Shown here one piece after another: positions 13,101-26,471 of a stretch of 64,000 bases of DNA. Position numbers and translations under genes: made by a program. The stretch lies in assembly GCA_009192285.1 (NCBI GenBank), contig WBVU01000003.1:496001-560000 (forward strand), written 5' to 3'. Source of the stretch: Morchella semilibera. Lineage: Eukaryota; Ascomycota; Pezizomycetes; Pezizales; Morchellaceae. The notes beneath the pieces were generated by a model. The model saw only the letters and a list, made by a program, of their open reading frames with translations. It was not told where the DNA came from and ran no database searches. Within the stretch, counting starts at the first letter, position 1; every line of letters starts with the position of its first letter.

Positions 13101-15503
13101 ACCTGGTAGTACTCGGGGCAGGTAAAAAGTACCGGACAATGGAGGTTTTTGGTTCACCAATGGGTGCGCGTACTAGGCGAGAACCACTGCAAAAAAAAGC
13201 CCAGAGACAAAACTTGCATTGTCCGGTACTATTTACCTGCCCCGAGTACTTCGCACGCACACTCACTCACAGATACACAGGGAGCCTCACGATGGTGCTC
13301 GTTCCGAAAATGCAGGGCAGCGTACTCATACATCCCTTCCCCCGGCTATGTACGGAATGCCTGTGGAAGCTTCTATCGGGGAGTCTGTGCTGCAGTGTTA
13401 TTTCTGGACCCGGCCCCCTTCCTTCGATGTGATGCACGAGGCTACTAATACTCTCGAGACACTCTGGGGGAAGCCAGCGGAGAAAGCTAGGGGGAAGGGG
13501 GGAAGGGGGGGGGGGGTTGGTATGTCAGCACCGCAACCCCGGTGTATTTGGAATGTCAGCCTCGTCTGGTGTAGGATCCTGAGTAAGTGGATAGAGGATC
13601 GAGGGCGAGTAATATTTCCCAGGATAGTATAGTTGTCTAGAACCTACATGTATGTACCTACCTTCACAATCTAATACTTCATGTACATACTCTATTATTG
13701 CTTGGTACATACTATACGTCTTGACCGGTAGTCCTAGCGGTGCGTCCATTGTCACTCGGAGGTGAATTGTTAATAATTGAAATACGAACAGCAGTCATAC
13801 CCCGCCCCCCCCGAATGTATCTACATGTACGTAACGCGAGAGCCTAGTTAGCTAATATTAATAAAACATTGCCCTATGTTGCTGCTGTTTTTTCATATTG
13901 CGTGTTCTATGCAGCATAGCACGTATGTATCTAACTGGTATTGTACCCTACGGAGGTTGTAAGTAGGTAGCGCTAGTATGTATGTAGGTAATATATTCTA
14001 TACGGGACTGTTCTGATCCCTCAACTCTTGCTCAAGCTCAAGCTCAGCCATAACTATCCATATACTAATCACGATGCTGTTTTCTGGCGGGTACGGCGAC
14101 TACCAATGGTCTAGGAAAATGTACGAGGAAGGGACCCGAATGCCTTATCCGTCGTTATCGACAGCAGCAGCAACATCAGCAATATGCAAGGTCCAGTGGA
14201 TGACTGACTTTCTGTATGTATGTCTGGCGGGACTCCGCCCCGGTCTCACGAGCATGTTGGCTGTTCCGGGTACGCGGAACGCCAGGAAAATACGGGGGAA
14301 GGAAGGGTGTCAGTTTGGGGTCTATGAAAATAGATATCGGGAATGGAAGCTAACTGGGGCTCGAGCATAATTAAGGCCATTGAGGCCGGCGGCACGCGAG
14401 GGTTCAGTTCAATGTAGGTACGGATTTAAGGCAGGCGATGTAGCGGATCGCTAAGCGACGAGATGAAGGGACTGTAGATAAGTATGTAGTTAGCGGCAAA
14501 CTTTATTTAGGAGGCGCTAGTGGTTGTATCCAAGTGCTCACGTATATGTATATGTAAGCAGCGTAGTGGAGGACCCAAGCGTGTAATCTGTGTGTATGGA
14601 AGACGACAGCATACGCGCCGCGTCAGGCGAACCAAAAGAGCGTTGAGATGTGACTTCTATGGTACTACATCTGATACTCGGATGTCTCTATAATTCTGTC
14701 ACTCGCTCAGCCAGTCAGCTGCATGCTGTACGCTGCATTCAGGCCAGTGAGTGAATAACTCAGTAGCACAGTTCTCGGCGCTCAAGTTGCTCCGCATCTC
14801 CGCCGCCCAAAAAGCAAAAAATGGAAGAAAGCGAGCAGCGGCAGCAAAAAAAGCAAACCAAAAAGACCACATTGCTGCTTCGGCAGTATCAGGGAATTGG
14901 CGACACCAGAACCAGACCCCGTTTTCTAAAGGTGGGAAACAAAAAACCCACATACTGAAATTATCGTGAGACCAGCGCTACAGACCAAAAAAAAAAAAAA
15001 AACCGCTAATCCCCACGATGCTTCTCTCACGTAAAACATCTCCGTACTCTACTTATCTTCGTCTATCGTATCCATCATGTAGCTAACGGGCCCTCCCGAA
15101 GATAGTCTCCCTCCCCTACCATACTTAGCCAGATCTACAATATTTAGATAGCTAGCTGGAGTTAATTGCAATTGAATAGAAATCCCCCATCGTGAGTTCG
15201 TCGCTTATCAGCACCTCGCACAGAATCACCCCCGGGCGAGCTGGTTGTGGCAGAGATAATATCAATATCGACCGGAGGGTCAGCTGTCGGCGCAATACGT
15301 ACATACATGAGAGGGTTAAGGACCATTGGATTGAAGCACGTGCATTGACGCATTTAAGAGAGGAGTATATAGGAATAAGTATCGTGGATAGAGTTCTTTT
15401 ATTCTTAGGAGTTTTCTCGCCTGACCACTGAACTGGCGGGATCAATTGCAGCAATTGTGTTCCTTGACTATATCCTCCACATCCAGTACAATTGAAGCGG
15501 GTA

Positions 15504-15536
<33 letters not shown>

Positions 15537-16000
15537 CCCTCCTGCCTCCCTGCGCATCCCATCACCCTTCGCACCACTCCCAGCACAAACGTGAAACAAC
15601 CCTCCCACTCCTTCCCACAGCCAACACAACAGCACTCCTTCCCCCTAAAAAGAAAAGAAAGAGCCTCATGGTTATTGTTCCCCCACCACCACAATAACAA
15701 CCCATGTAAGTATGTAGAGTACCTAGGGCAGTTACAATCCATACCTCACCTAACTAGCTGGTTAGCTAGCAGTCGATCTGAGATTCTAGATCCTCCTTTC
15801 CCGGGATCGCTCGCGCTCTAGATACTCTATCTAAACACAACCACCAACAGCGTTCCAGATATGTGTGTACCTCCTCTACGCTCCTAAGAGTACTTTATGG
15901 ATCCATAGCCCCTGTCACAGCTCCAGGCCCAAATGGAATCTCAAACTGAATCATCTACAAGGCTGCCGCCGTTGTAAACGAAATATATGTGCGAAGCCTG
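10161..16000. other. Low-complexity intergenic DNA, segment 3
   Basis: No convincing gene. It holds a G/C hairpin at 10537-10601, a short Cys-rich open frame ending near 10968, alternating CG near 11082-11092, poly-T near 11515-11528, a poly-G run near 12133, CTACCA repeats near 12386-12440, a strong 33-bp inverted repeat at 13108-13250, and a T-run of about 30 at 15507-15537. TACATGTA octamers recur throughout. Confidence 0.55.
13108..13250. repeat. Inverted-repeat element with 33-bp arms (MITE-like)
   Basis: Bases 13108-13140 and 13218-13250 are reverse complements over 33 bases with one mismatch, separated by a 77-base spacer. Each arm ends in the palindrome AGTACT, so a duplicated target site cannot be told apart from the arm itself. 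No coding sequence lies inside. Size and structure fit a small non-autonomous DNA transposon or a long hairpin; I cannot assign a family. Confidence 0.6.
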
Positions 16001-19000
16001 ATCCGAATATTCGGCCAGCAATAACCCTAACCCTAGTCACAGATTCGAGTGAGACATGCATCAACTATCTTATAAACAAGTGGCATATCTCTCAATTGAA
16101 GAAGGTTGGGATCGGGACATGTATACATGTATATAGGGAACCAGAGTATGGTGAAAAGAGGCGGGGACCACGCCCCTTCCTGGCCTTATTGGTATCACCT
16201 CTGCATTTCCATTCGTCCACATCATAAATGGCGGCCAATGCCTTCGTCGATACTTCATACAGCACTTTCATCATGAGAGAAGGTTGCGGCAAACGGCCTT
16301 CGATATGCACATGATGGCATCGGCATATGACCTCAGCAGCGCAAGGGATAACAATGTGCCATAATTGAGACGTGGTTTATGCCGAGATACTCTTATCTTG
16401 CACGAGGTCGTCGATTTCCAACCGCGTGTGCTCGAGTTCAAAAACGCAAAGCCGTTATATATATATATATATATGCGCCGGCTATATCTAGCTATATGGG
16501 AAACTTAGTTCGATTGGGGTATTAAGATCGTGCCCCGGAATAATCCACATATGTAAGGGAGCTTCTCTGGGTAGTTAGAGGTAAGAAGGATCTTCATAAA
16601 TGTTTGTTGCTGATGTTTTGCCAGCCGTCCCCTCTTTCTTCTCCCCCTCAACCGGCAAATATCTACTCGAAAAACGGAACGAAGGATAAATATCATTGGG
16701 ATGCCCGATAGATTTATTGCATTGACGCAAAAAAAAAAAATAAGCTTTATTATTTGCCGGTAAATCGATCCTAGATATAATGTGTATATATATAACTGGA
16801 GACAGATGGCTAATCCCTAACAGCTACGATTTCTGCGGACACGAGCGTACATGAGGAGGTAGCTTTTCAGCTTCATCGAATATAACAATATAACCAACCT
16901 CACCATGAAAATAATAATGTGAGCGAAACCACGTGATAACGGGTTTAGTTGCATGGTTAATCAGATCACTTTCTAGATCTGGTCCTACCATCCCTTCTCC
17001 TCCTGCTGCCAGCGAACCTGCTCATCAGTTTGGAGACATGGTACGCCGCCCAATCGCTTGTATGCGCCATCCAAAAGGACAAATCATCAATGTGCGTGAT
17101 TACCCCAGATTTTCATGCGTGCATAGAGTAAAGCTGTCCTGTTGTTATTGTTATTTTTTATTGTTATTGTTATTTTATTTTTCTTATGGCGGACTGGGCG
17201 GACTGATGGCTTTGAATACAAAACCACGAAATCCCGTACCTGGAGAATCTTGATTGGTCGGTACTCTCCTACCGCCAGTATGTAGCAGAGTAGTGCAATT
17301 ATGTAGGTATGTACCTGTCCGGAATTCTCCCCCTCTTCTAGGCATTCCTAATGCCGAACTCCTCCTATCCCTTCAGATCAGGGTACTTGATTCTTCTTGT
17401 CAGCTACATTGACTACGTAAACAATGCGCTAGTTTTGCTCCTCCTCCTGAGAAGCTCGGTTATGAACATACTCGAGGCCGGTGGTTCTATTCTGGACTGC
17501 AGATTGTGCCATTTTGAGCAGGTACCGAAGATATTATGGCATGTTGATGAGTAATTGCCCGTAGACTCAGAGGTAGGGCACGAGTCGACGAATGTACCGC
17601 GCCCGACGTACGGCAGTCCATCAATCCAGGGTCCATGTAGGACAAACAGGCTGCCCGGGTCCCAAACGAGGGTCCAGAGTAGATTCACTGGATATTATCA
17701 CGGCAGTCCTCTTTGATATCTATGATACTCGACCCATTATTTCAGCACGGGACCCTTGACCGGGAGTTGTGTTGTGGAGTAAAATGAGAATGCAGCTAAA
17801 CCAACTCTGTCCCGTTTAGAGATACTGTGGGGTATCCGTCCAGGACCCTGGCCGGGGAAGGAATCAAAGCAGGATGGGGGAGTAATATCCGTTTCGCATA
17901 ATTTAAACTTCTGCAGCTCGATAAATTGGTTTTCGGGGTGCTAATTTTGGGGTCTGGTATTTTTTTTTCCCTGGGCGGCGATGTTGATTTGCGGGGGCTA
18001 GGGATCGATGGACAATGGAACGGACCGAGCTTTTTCTCGCTTGGGTCGCTTGACAGGACAGTGGTTGACATTGACTGCGGACCCGGACAGGAGACAAGAG
18101 ACACGACCACATACGGGCATCGACGGCGTTCCCCACATCACTCTGACTGCATCAAAGTGTTTCTCGAAATACCTCTATTTAATGCTACATACGTAGCATA
18201 ATCTACATCAAACATCTGCTGTGGAATGAAGTAATAACCTCAACTTTACCGCACCAAGCAGGTTCAGTTTGTTTTGGGGGCTTGTACTACTTTGGATTTT
18301 CTTGGTTCGGAGGAGAGGGTTAGGGGTATCTATGTGAGTCGTGATGAAATTAATGATGAGGGTAGGGGTGAATAGGGACGTCATTTTTTTGTAAACGTGC
18401 ATTGATGATATCTGTGAGAGAGAGGGAAATAACTCTCAAGCTTTTTACTGCTGTACAAGGACAGACTAGGTTGGTTAGTTAGCTAAGGTAACTTGACTCA
18501 ATTTAGTATGGACATCCCTGCAGATTAATAGTTTAGACACAACTGCTTGCTGCTGTGTCCCACGAAATCATCTTCTTTGGACGAACACACACCTCAAAAA
18601 CCTGATTTTGAGTGGGTATCATAGTGGGTCCCGAGGACGGGGACCTCAAGGTACTGACAGACTTCAATGACAACGTGTTTATGTAGGTGGATGCCGAGGT
18701 GTAACGTTAACTATATCCGTAACCCTCTTTCCCATCTACTGTAAAATGCGAATGTAACCCCAAATCTCATCTTCTTCATCTATTCATGCTTTCATGTCTT
18801 ATAAAAATAGATTCTTTCCCTTTGTTTATGCTAAATTTCTAGTTTTTATTTATTTATTTATTTATTACCATTATTCTTGCTAGCGTGATGCATGAGTAGC
18901 ATTATTTCAAATCCCCTTGTCTGCAGATCCGACTCTATCTGAATATCCGGAAAGAAGAAATAAAAATAAAAAGGATATAAGAAAAAAATAAAGGGTGAAA

Positions 19001-22000
19001 CAGGGCTTTGTGTAATGTCTGATCGCCTACAACACAGATATTGCCTCACTGATTCGGATCTGGATCTGGGCTGGGGTTGGAGATGAGCTAGCTCATGTTG
19101 AGGTGGTGGTGGTGGTGGGGGGGAGTGTGGGGGGGGGATTAATGAATCAGCTGAAAAAGGAATTAAAAAAGGGAAACAATTGTGTTTGGGCTCGCCGGTT
19201 TTTTTTTTTTTTTTTTTTTTTTTTTGCTATTATTATTTTTCGTCCCGCCCGGGACGGATTTTTTGTTTGGTTTTTGGGATGGGCTTGTGTAATGTATGTC
19301 GATACTTGGCTGTTAGAGTTGTAGAGTCGGGTGGTATGTGTGGTATGTAGTAGTGTAGTAATAATACAGTACGGAAAAATGGGGTGAAATCACTACCATA
19401 GGACTACAGAATTTAGTGACAAATACCGAATTAAATCGGCATTAGAGGAAGAGTACTGTACAAATACCGTATTCTTACCGCAATGCCAGCGTACCAATGA
19501 GAATACCGTCGTGATCCCACCCCTCTTTTTGGTACCGTAATAGTAGTAGTACATGTAGTAGCAGGAGCGTATTCTCGGGATTGAGGTGTAGAGAGAGTTG
19601 AGTAGCGTAACTGGAAGGTAAGGTATATGGGTACATGTACTACTACTGCTAGTAGTGTAGTATCGCAAACTACATTTAACATCTGTGACCCAGAAATCGA
19701 AATATCATAATATATATATCATTTAGTCCATCAATCCATCCATCAATCAACCACTCGCATCCAACCACTACTACTAATTCTATAACGTTTCCGAACACGA
19801 CCGGTGTTGCATACACACAAAAAAAGTGCCAAGTCCCCCTATTTGTATGGTATGGAATATTGGTCGTGTTCGGAAACGTCATGAACGAGTAGACTGATAC
19901 ATCTCTCTACTCTTAATTCTCTCCCACTCTTCACTTCCCCATCACATCTCATCCATCCCATTCATGCATTGATTGATTGCCTTGCCCTTGCCCTTGCTTG
20001 TCCTTGCCATTCCATTCCATCCATTCCATCTCGTCCGTCGGTGGTTAACCTCATCCATACTCTATCAATTCGCGCGCCCCGAGCCCTCCCTCCTTCCACC
20101 CCCTTCCATCCAATACTCTACGGAGCTCCAATCCGACTCAGAGATAAAGTTGCATCTGACAGCCGCAATTAAACAGCTCTCTCTCTCTCTGGAACAAACC
20201 GCACATCGGCATCCCACAGCCATATCGACCGATCGCGCGAGGTACCCGGACGACGACCGCCCTGTCCCTGCCTGGCTACCTACTGCTTTTGTGTGCCTAC
20301 CCTACGCGGTCGGGCAGATGCCGTATCGGGGCGGAAACAAGCGAGATCGGATCTTCACTCACTGGGCTAGCTCTAGCTAGGGGCTTGTTTATTTTTTTTT
20401 ATTTTTTTTTACTCCCTTCTCTCTCTTCACCCCCTTCCTCCTTATCTCTGGAGGGAGAGATAACAACACTCCTTCCCCCCCCAGCTACATACGGTACCTA
20501 CCCAGCTAACCAGACAGCTAGGCCCCCCTTCCCCCGAAGGAGTGTTCTCGCAGAACAAAAACAGATACCCGCCAGCACGAGAGGAGCGATCCAGAGGTAT
20601 CTACCCGATTGCGCCGGGGGGGTTGCACAACTTTTTTTTTTGTGCGCTGTGTCATGATGAGGTGCTGGCTGCGTGCAGAGTAAGAAGTACTGTAGCTTAG
20701 ACAAGGTCATCGGCCCGCATAGGGTCGGTCGGAATAGCAGAGTGGATGTGTCGGCTCACTAAAGATAGTAATGGTAGTGGTACATACGCTGGATCTTGGG
20801 GACGTTTACATGGGGAGATTAGTGAACCCCCACGCATCACGACGCTCGCTCACTCAATCGCTCGTTCACAGCCCTGTCGTGATATGCCATACGTGCGCAC
20901 GTGCAGCGCAAGAGTAGACGGCGAACGCGGCTACGTCGAAATGACCGTGGTGATTTTGGTTTGGTTGTTGATGGAGCAATCAATGCACATGATGTACCTA
21001 CCCTACAAGGTCCAGATCTCACGTCAACCTCCAGCGCAAGCAGGACAGCATGTCTGTCCAAAGGTCAATCATGGGTTTTTTAGAGTACATACATAGAGCT
21101 AGAGACGTAGCTGTGGATATTTTCAGATTGATTACCTACATGTACATATGTACCTCCATGAGAGTAGAGTAGAGAGCACCAGCTCCCCATATCACATCAT
21201 ATACACACAATCAATCAAGCAATCAATCAATCAAACGGCTATCACCCCCCCAAACAGGCATGCATTGGGAGAATAGAACAGATTCCATGACTGCACCCGC
21301 ACCGCACCTCCTTCATCATCACCACCTCCCTCTCTCTCCCTCCATCGACGTCCCAGATCGCAGGTTCAGTTCTCTGTTTATTCTTAGTTCCCTCCCACCC
21401 CCCCCCTCTCCCTTCTGCCGGGGGTAGGGAAAACACCCGCCCGATCTATGTGTGTGTGTGGAGTCGTGTGGTGGGAAATTAAATTAAAAAAAAAAAACAG
21501 ATCTCCGGGAAACACCATGAAACGTCTTAATTACATGTACTGAGGTGTGTTTCCGATGCTATCGACTCCACGTTACCTTGCCTTACCTTACCTTACCTAC
21601 TGCCCGGGTATGTATGTATGTATGTATGTGCGCGCGCGTGTGTTTGACGGGAATCAATCTAGAAGGATTTTTGAGATTCCTTCCTCCCCTACGTCCCGTC
21701 CCATCCCAACCCAACGGACGGACGCAAGGGTTGCGTGCGTGCGTGCGTGGGTGCGGAAGGGAAGGGAGGGAAGGAAGGGAGGGAAAAAGGGAAGGAAGCG
21801 GGTTTGGCACGTGGGTATTACGGAGAGACTGGAAATGAGGTTGTTGGTACTCGAGTTCCTTTTTTTTTTACCGCGCGGACGGATCGGCTGGTCGGTCGGG
21901 CGGGTCGGGCGGTCGGTCGGGGAAACACACATGGGAGTATACTAGTGTTTCTAAACTTCCAAGTTCCGAGTCTAGAATACTCTCTAATGATTGTATAATC

Positions 22001-25000
22001 CTCTGATATCTGTAAGCACGCACATGTGGTAGTGGTAGTCCGGGGGGTGCCATGGTGTCTGGCAAATCATTTCCAGCAATCACTCTGTAGATACCTGATA
22101 CTATCACGAATATCAGGATGAATCCCGCGCCGGTCCGTTTCGTTCTGTGCTGGCCCGATAGACAAGATACATGTAGCTACCTACATAGCCAGACTCTCCC
22201 CCTCCAGTTCATCCCATATGATATTACACTTTCTGACCTGGTTACCAACCAGCCAGCCCTTTTCGACCTGACTCAGTCCTCCTCCCAAAAAGCAATCAAA
22301 AAAGGGTGTATCGTATCGCACCGCACCGTAGCGTAGCGTAACAGAAATACATGTATATATGTAGAACTTGTCTATCAAATTAATTGCAACCAAAGAGGGA
22401 AAAATTCAATCTCCGCGATCCGGTCGTCGTCAAAAAGAAAAGAAAGAAAAACAACTCAAATCCCAATCAATCTTGTCTTGCCACTCTTTCGGGTGCTCTT
22501 GTCCGTTTTGTTGTGTGTGTGTGTGTGTTTGCGTATGTATAATGTGTGTGTGATAATGTGTGATGTGTAGGAGGAGCCACCCTCCCCCTTCCCCGGATCC
22601 CATATCCGTGTACTTGGTTACATGTAGCTAAACACATGCATGGATTATCACTCGGTTTTTGAACATGCCGTCCGTTCCTCTACCCGCCGGTAGGCCGGGT
22701 CCAGCGGGTTTGGGATTGTAAAGGTCGACCACCGGGCCGTGCGTGCGTGACATGAGTCAATAGATCTCTCTCTTTCTCCCTCTCTCCTGCTTCGCTCTGG
22801 CCAGCACCTCGTCCGTCCGCGAGGGCTCGCCGTTTGGAGTACCATGCATGCCGGCGCCGTGCGTTTCTACGCCCTGTGGACCCGGCGCAGCCCCCCCCTT
22901 CCCATTAACTGAGCTGATGATCAAGAGACTCAGTCGACACAGCACAGCCCAGCTAACTCTCAGCTCAACTGGCGCAAAAAGGTAGGTGGCCGGCCGGCTG
23001 GTTGTGGCAAAAACATTGTGACGGGCTGAAACAAAATGTGGAGAATCACAATTAAGAAGGTGAAGAAGAAGAAGAGGAAGGTATGTATGGATTGCCCTTC
23101 TATTCTACTCCAGACTCCCTAGCTACTGTAGCTATGTAGCTAGCTAGATAGATCCTCACCCCCCCCCACCTTTCGCGCGCGCGCGCCCTGTCCGGGTTAG
23201 GCACGCAGGATATGAAAATCACGATAACGGGCAGAGAATTCGTTTTGAAGTATCCTCCGTAGATGTGTACGTACATATACGTATGTATGTATGGATGAAT
23301 GTATGTAGTGTGTTAGCTGAATGCTGATAGTGTTTATCCCATCGCCCGTACGTACATACATCACAACCACCACCACCACCTCATGATCCTCCTCCTCCGG
23401 CGTCAGTCGCCAGGATAAAGAAGAAAGAAAAAAAAAAAAGGGAAAAGGCGCCCCCCCCCTCCCCACCACAGAGGATCACCAGTAGCTCTGTGCTGAACTG
23501 TCAATTTTCCCATCCATCGATCGCTTAAGGAGATCATGTTCGATCGGGTAATAATCTAATCCAGAAGGGCACCACCACCACCATCGCTGCGGTAGAAACA
23601 CCGGTGGCGTGCAGCATGTACGTTGTGGTAAAATACCCGACCACAGCGCGCGAACAGTATAAAACCCTTTTTCAACTACATCTCCTCTCGACTGTGATTG
23701 AGTGGAATTGGGGGGGGGGGAGGTCGGAGGGTAAAAGCCACCACTCTCGTTGAGATATTTGGAATACAGGGGGGGGGGGGGGAAGGGGTTAATTGTGATT
23801 GCTGTGAGTCTCGGTAGGTTGAGAGTTGTGATCTATGTGGGGGGAGGTGGAGGGAGGAAGAATGATAGACATAATGAAAAGACGAGTGAGTGGCTGTGAC
23901 GTGAGTCAAGGTTTTGATAGAGTGCTACTGGGCTTGTAAAATGCATACTGCTCGATGCAATGAGGGGGGGAGGTCCATGTGCAGGCCGGTAAGTTCATCC
24001 GATGATTCGCTCGTGTTTGCAACGCTTGAGATGAGAGTCAAAATTCGAAAGTCAATAAACACACACACACACACAATGTTTCTCGTCTCGTCAATCCCAT
24101 AGTGACTGAACCCCCCCCCCTCCCCTTCCCCCTTCCCCCCTTCCCCCACAAGCTCCCCGCCTAATCTCCGGACTGCCCTAGCTAGCATTACATTACATAG
24201 AGTAGGTACCTGCAGAATCACGACCCAAGCTCCACGATTGGAATTGATTCATTTTTTTGTTCGAAAGAGGGAAAAAAATACCCTATCTGAATCCGGACTT
24301 GGCCGACACACACACAAAAACACACTGACCTCCTCGGATCTTATTTTATTCTCCGACACCGTCAATGCGGCGTTTCACCAGCCATGTAAAGAGGAATCCC
24401 GCGCGCACGTGCATACGTAAGTAAACTCCACCCCCCCCCTTCTCCCCACCGATCATGGATACCCGCCCTTAACCATGGCATGGCATGGGACTGTTTTTTC
24501 CTTTTTCCTTTTTTTCCTTTTCCTTTCTTTCCTTTTGTTCTTTTGTTCTTTTGTTCTTTCCTTCTTTTCTTCTTTACGCCGTGTCGCTTTGACCTCGGCC
24601 GGGAAACGTGGTGGTGCTGGAAACCATTGAGTTATCGGATCCGGGGGGGAGGACGCCGAGGTGGAGACGGACAGTGAGAGAGAGAGAGAGAGAGGGGTTT
24701 TATGTTAGTTAATTCCCTTCTGGACGGGCGAGGTTAAGCTTCTAGCCTGACTGTGCCAAGAGGCGGCCTTGGTTGGGTGGTACTAATTGCACGTATGTAG
24801 GCTCGGACTAGCTACTTAGCTAGTTACATACATTACCTGGCTACCGAGTGGGGATGTTGTAAGAGATGTTTAGAATCGATCCTGCTACCAGTCTACCAGT
24901 GACTAGGTATCATGTATCTATAATCTATAACCTTACTGTTTCAGGGCAACTAGCTATGTAGCAAGTAAGACTTTTCCCCCAGTACGAGTCGAGCATAGAC

Positions 25001-25980
25001 ATGTCACGCCATCCCCCCCCCCGCCCCCCTGATATAGGGAGAGAGAAAAATCTTCAACTGGAAGCGGTGGGCATAGACCTGTTTCAACTTTATAAGGCTA
25101 TTGTAATGGTGTGTGGGGGCTATGGGTTTGCGATATTGGGGGTAAGACGGAGATGATGGAGATGTGGTGGTCGTGGAGAGTCCCTGTTGTTGGCGTCGAT
25201 GAGCCCGGTGATGACTTGTCTCTTCGTCATGGTGGGGAGTATGGTGCGTCCGTATGTATGGGATCTATAGGGATCTATGTTCCTGGGGTTACCAGTTACG
25301 GTACTCGGGAACCGTAGTGATATGTGTTGAAATGGTGACAAACCGGGGGAATAATAACCGTGAAAATGGGGTTCCTAAGATGCGTCATGTTGATACATAG
25401 TACCAGTATCACATAGGAATCCGAGCGATATTTCATGACACGTAACATGCAACTCTAGACCGGCCCTGCGCTGCATCAACCACAAAATACAACCCCCCAA
25501 AACAAAACACCGTCTCAAAGGCCATGGGCCGGTCTTCGTAGCAATTAGAATCTATCTCAGTGCCATGGTACTCAAAGCTACCGGGGAAGACTTTCAGCAG
25601 AAACAGCACACCCTCATAAAAAATCACTCGGCTTAGTTAGAACTGTGGTGCTCTGTTCCATATTTACTATCTTATTAGCGATATACGTTTCACTATCTTC
25701 TCTTTGCTATAATTGAGGGGTCTGTTCATAGAAGGCAAGGTTAAGTTTTATAAATTCCTATCGCTGTTGTGCGGGGGCCTGAGGTTTTAGAGCCGGGGGC
25801 CTTTATGTATATAGTGCAGGGTTTACCAGCCCTAGGATCGTAGCGGGTAGAAATAGCAAATCTATATGATATGGTTAGTGAGAGTGATATGTACTTGCAT
25901 AAGTCATAAAACGCAAGTCCTCAACTAGAGGACGGCCTCAAACCTCCTTTCATTTTTGGTATCATCTGCGTACACGTACA
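16001..25980. other. Low-complexity intergenic DNA, segment 4
   Basis: No convincing gene. Contents include a TA dinucleotide run near 16457-16474, TTATTG units at about 17141-17180, TTTA units near 18846-18866, a T-run of about 26 near 19199-19225, an inverted-repeat element at 19781-19885, GTAT and GTGC repeats near 21608-21760, TG repeats near 22512-22530, CG alternation near 23175, poly-G runs near 23711 and 23771, AC repeats near 24058-24075 and a polypyrimidine tract near 24494-24570. TACATGTA recurs until about 22.6 kb. Confidence 0.55.
19781..19885. mobile_element. MITE-like element, copy 1
   Basis: Bases 19785-19802 (acgtttccgaacacgacc) and 19862-19879 are exact reverse complements, and weaker pairing extends a few bases outward. 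The interior has no coding frame but shares a block beginning GCCAAG and ending TATGG with the element at 42608-42702, whose ends are also similar. Two separated copies with matching ends and interior support a dispersed non-autonomous DNA transposon family. Target-site duplications are not clear. Confidence 0.6.
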
Positions 25981-26007
25981 CGATCATTGAACTATCTAAA
26001 AACGTTA

Positions 26008-26167
26008 CACGATTTTGCCAGTCCGTTCAACCCCCTAAGCCTACTACAAATTCGTAAAGGATCTTGGTAATACAAAAATGGAATGCTGCACGATTTTATC
26101 AGCGTGTTTAACCCTCATATAGGCCTACTAAAGGCCGTAGGAATGATTGGTAACACAAGAATGACGT
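26008..26167 (+). repeat. Two diverged tandem units, period 81 bp
   Basis: A unit starting cacgatttt at 26008 recurs at 26089. Shared blocks include ttcaaccc/tttaaccc, gcctacta and ttggtaa, in the same order. The copies differ at roughly a quarter to a third of sites, so the duplication is not recent. There is no coding sense. Confidence 0.6.
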
Positions 26168-26471
26168 GAAATGACTTTTGATGGTTAAAAGATTGATAGA
26201 ACTCAGATTTAAGAGAAAGAAAACCTTAGACATAACCCTACAACAATTTGTAGGAGAAAAAAAAATATTCATAGCAGAAAGGAAGAGAGAGAAAGGAGAG
26301 GTGCCCTGGTCCAAAGAATACTCAAACACTCTAAATCCATATCAAAGGAACATTACGTTCCTATTTTTAGTCCAACAATTGTCCATTTGGTAGTGCATTT
26401 CGTGTTTGGTGTCAGGTCGATCAATGCCATTAAAGAGAAGTTATTGGTTTCGGCTAGTGGTTTATACAGGG

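Noticed and set aside
15507-15537. Poly-T run as the tail of a minus-strand LINE or processed gene copy
   Set aside because: The sequence upstream on the minus strand has no reverse transcriptase or recognisable gene, and many similar T-runs occur nearby without such bodies.
16020-16037. Two TTAGGG-type units (aaccctaaccctag)
   Set aside because: Only two units; can arise by chance in this repeat-rich sequence.
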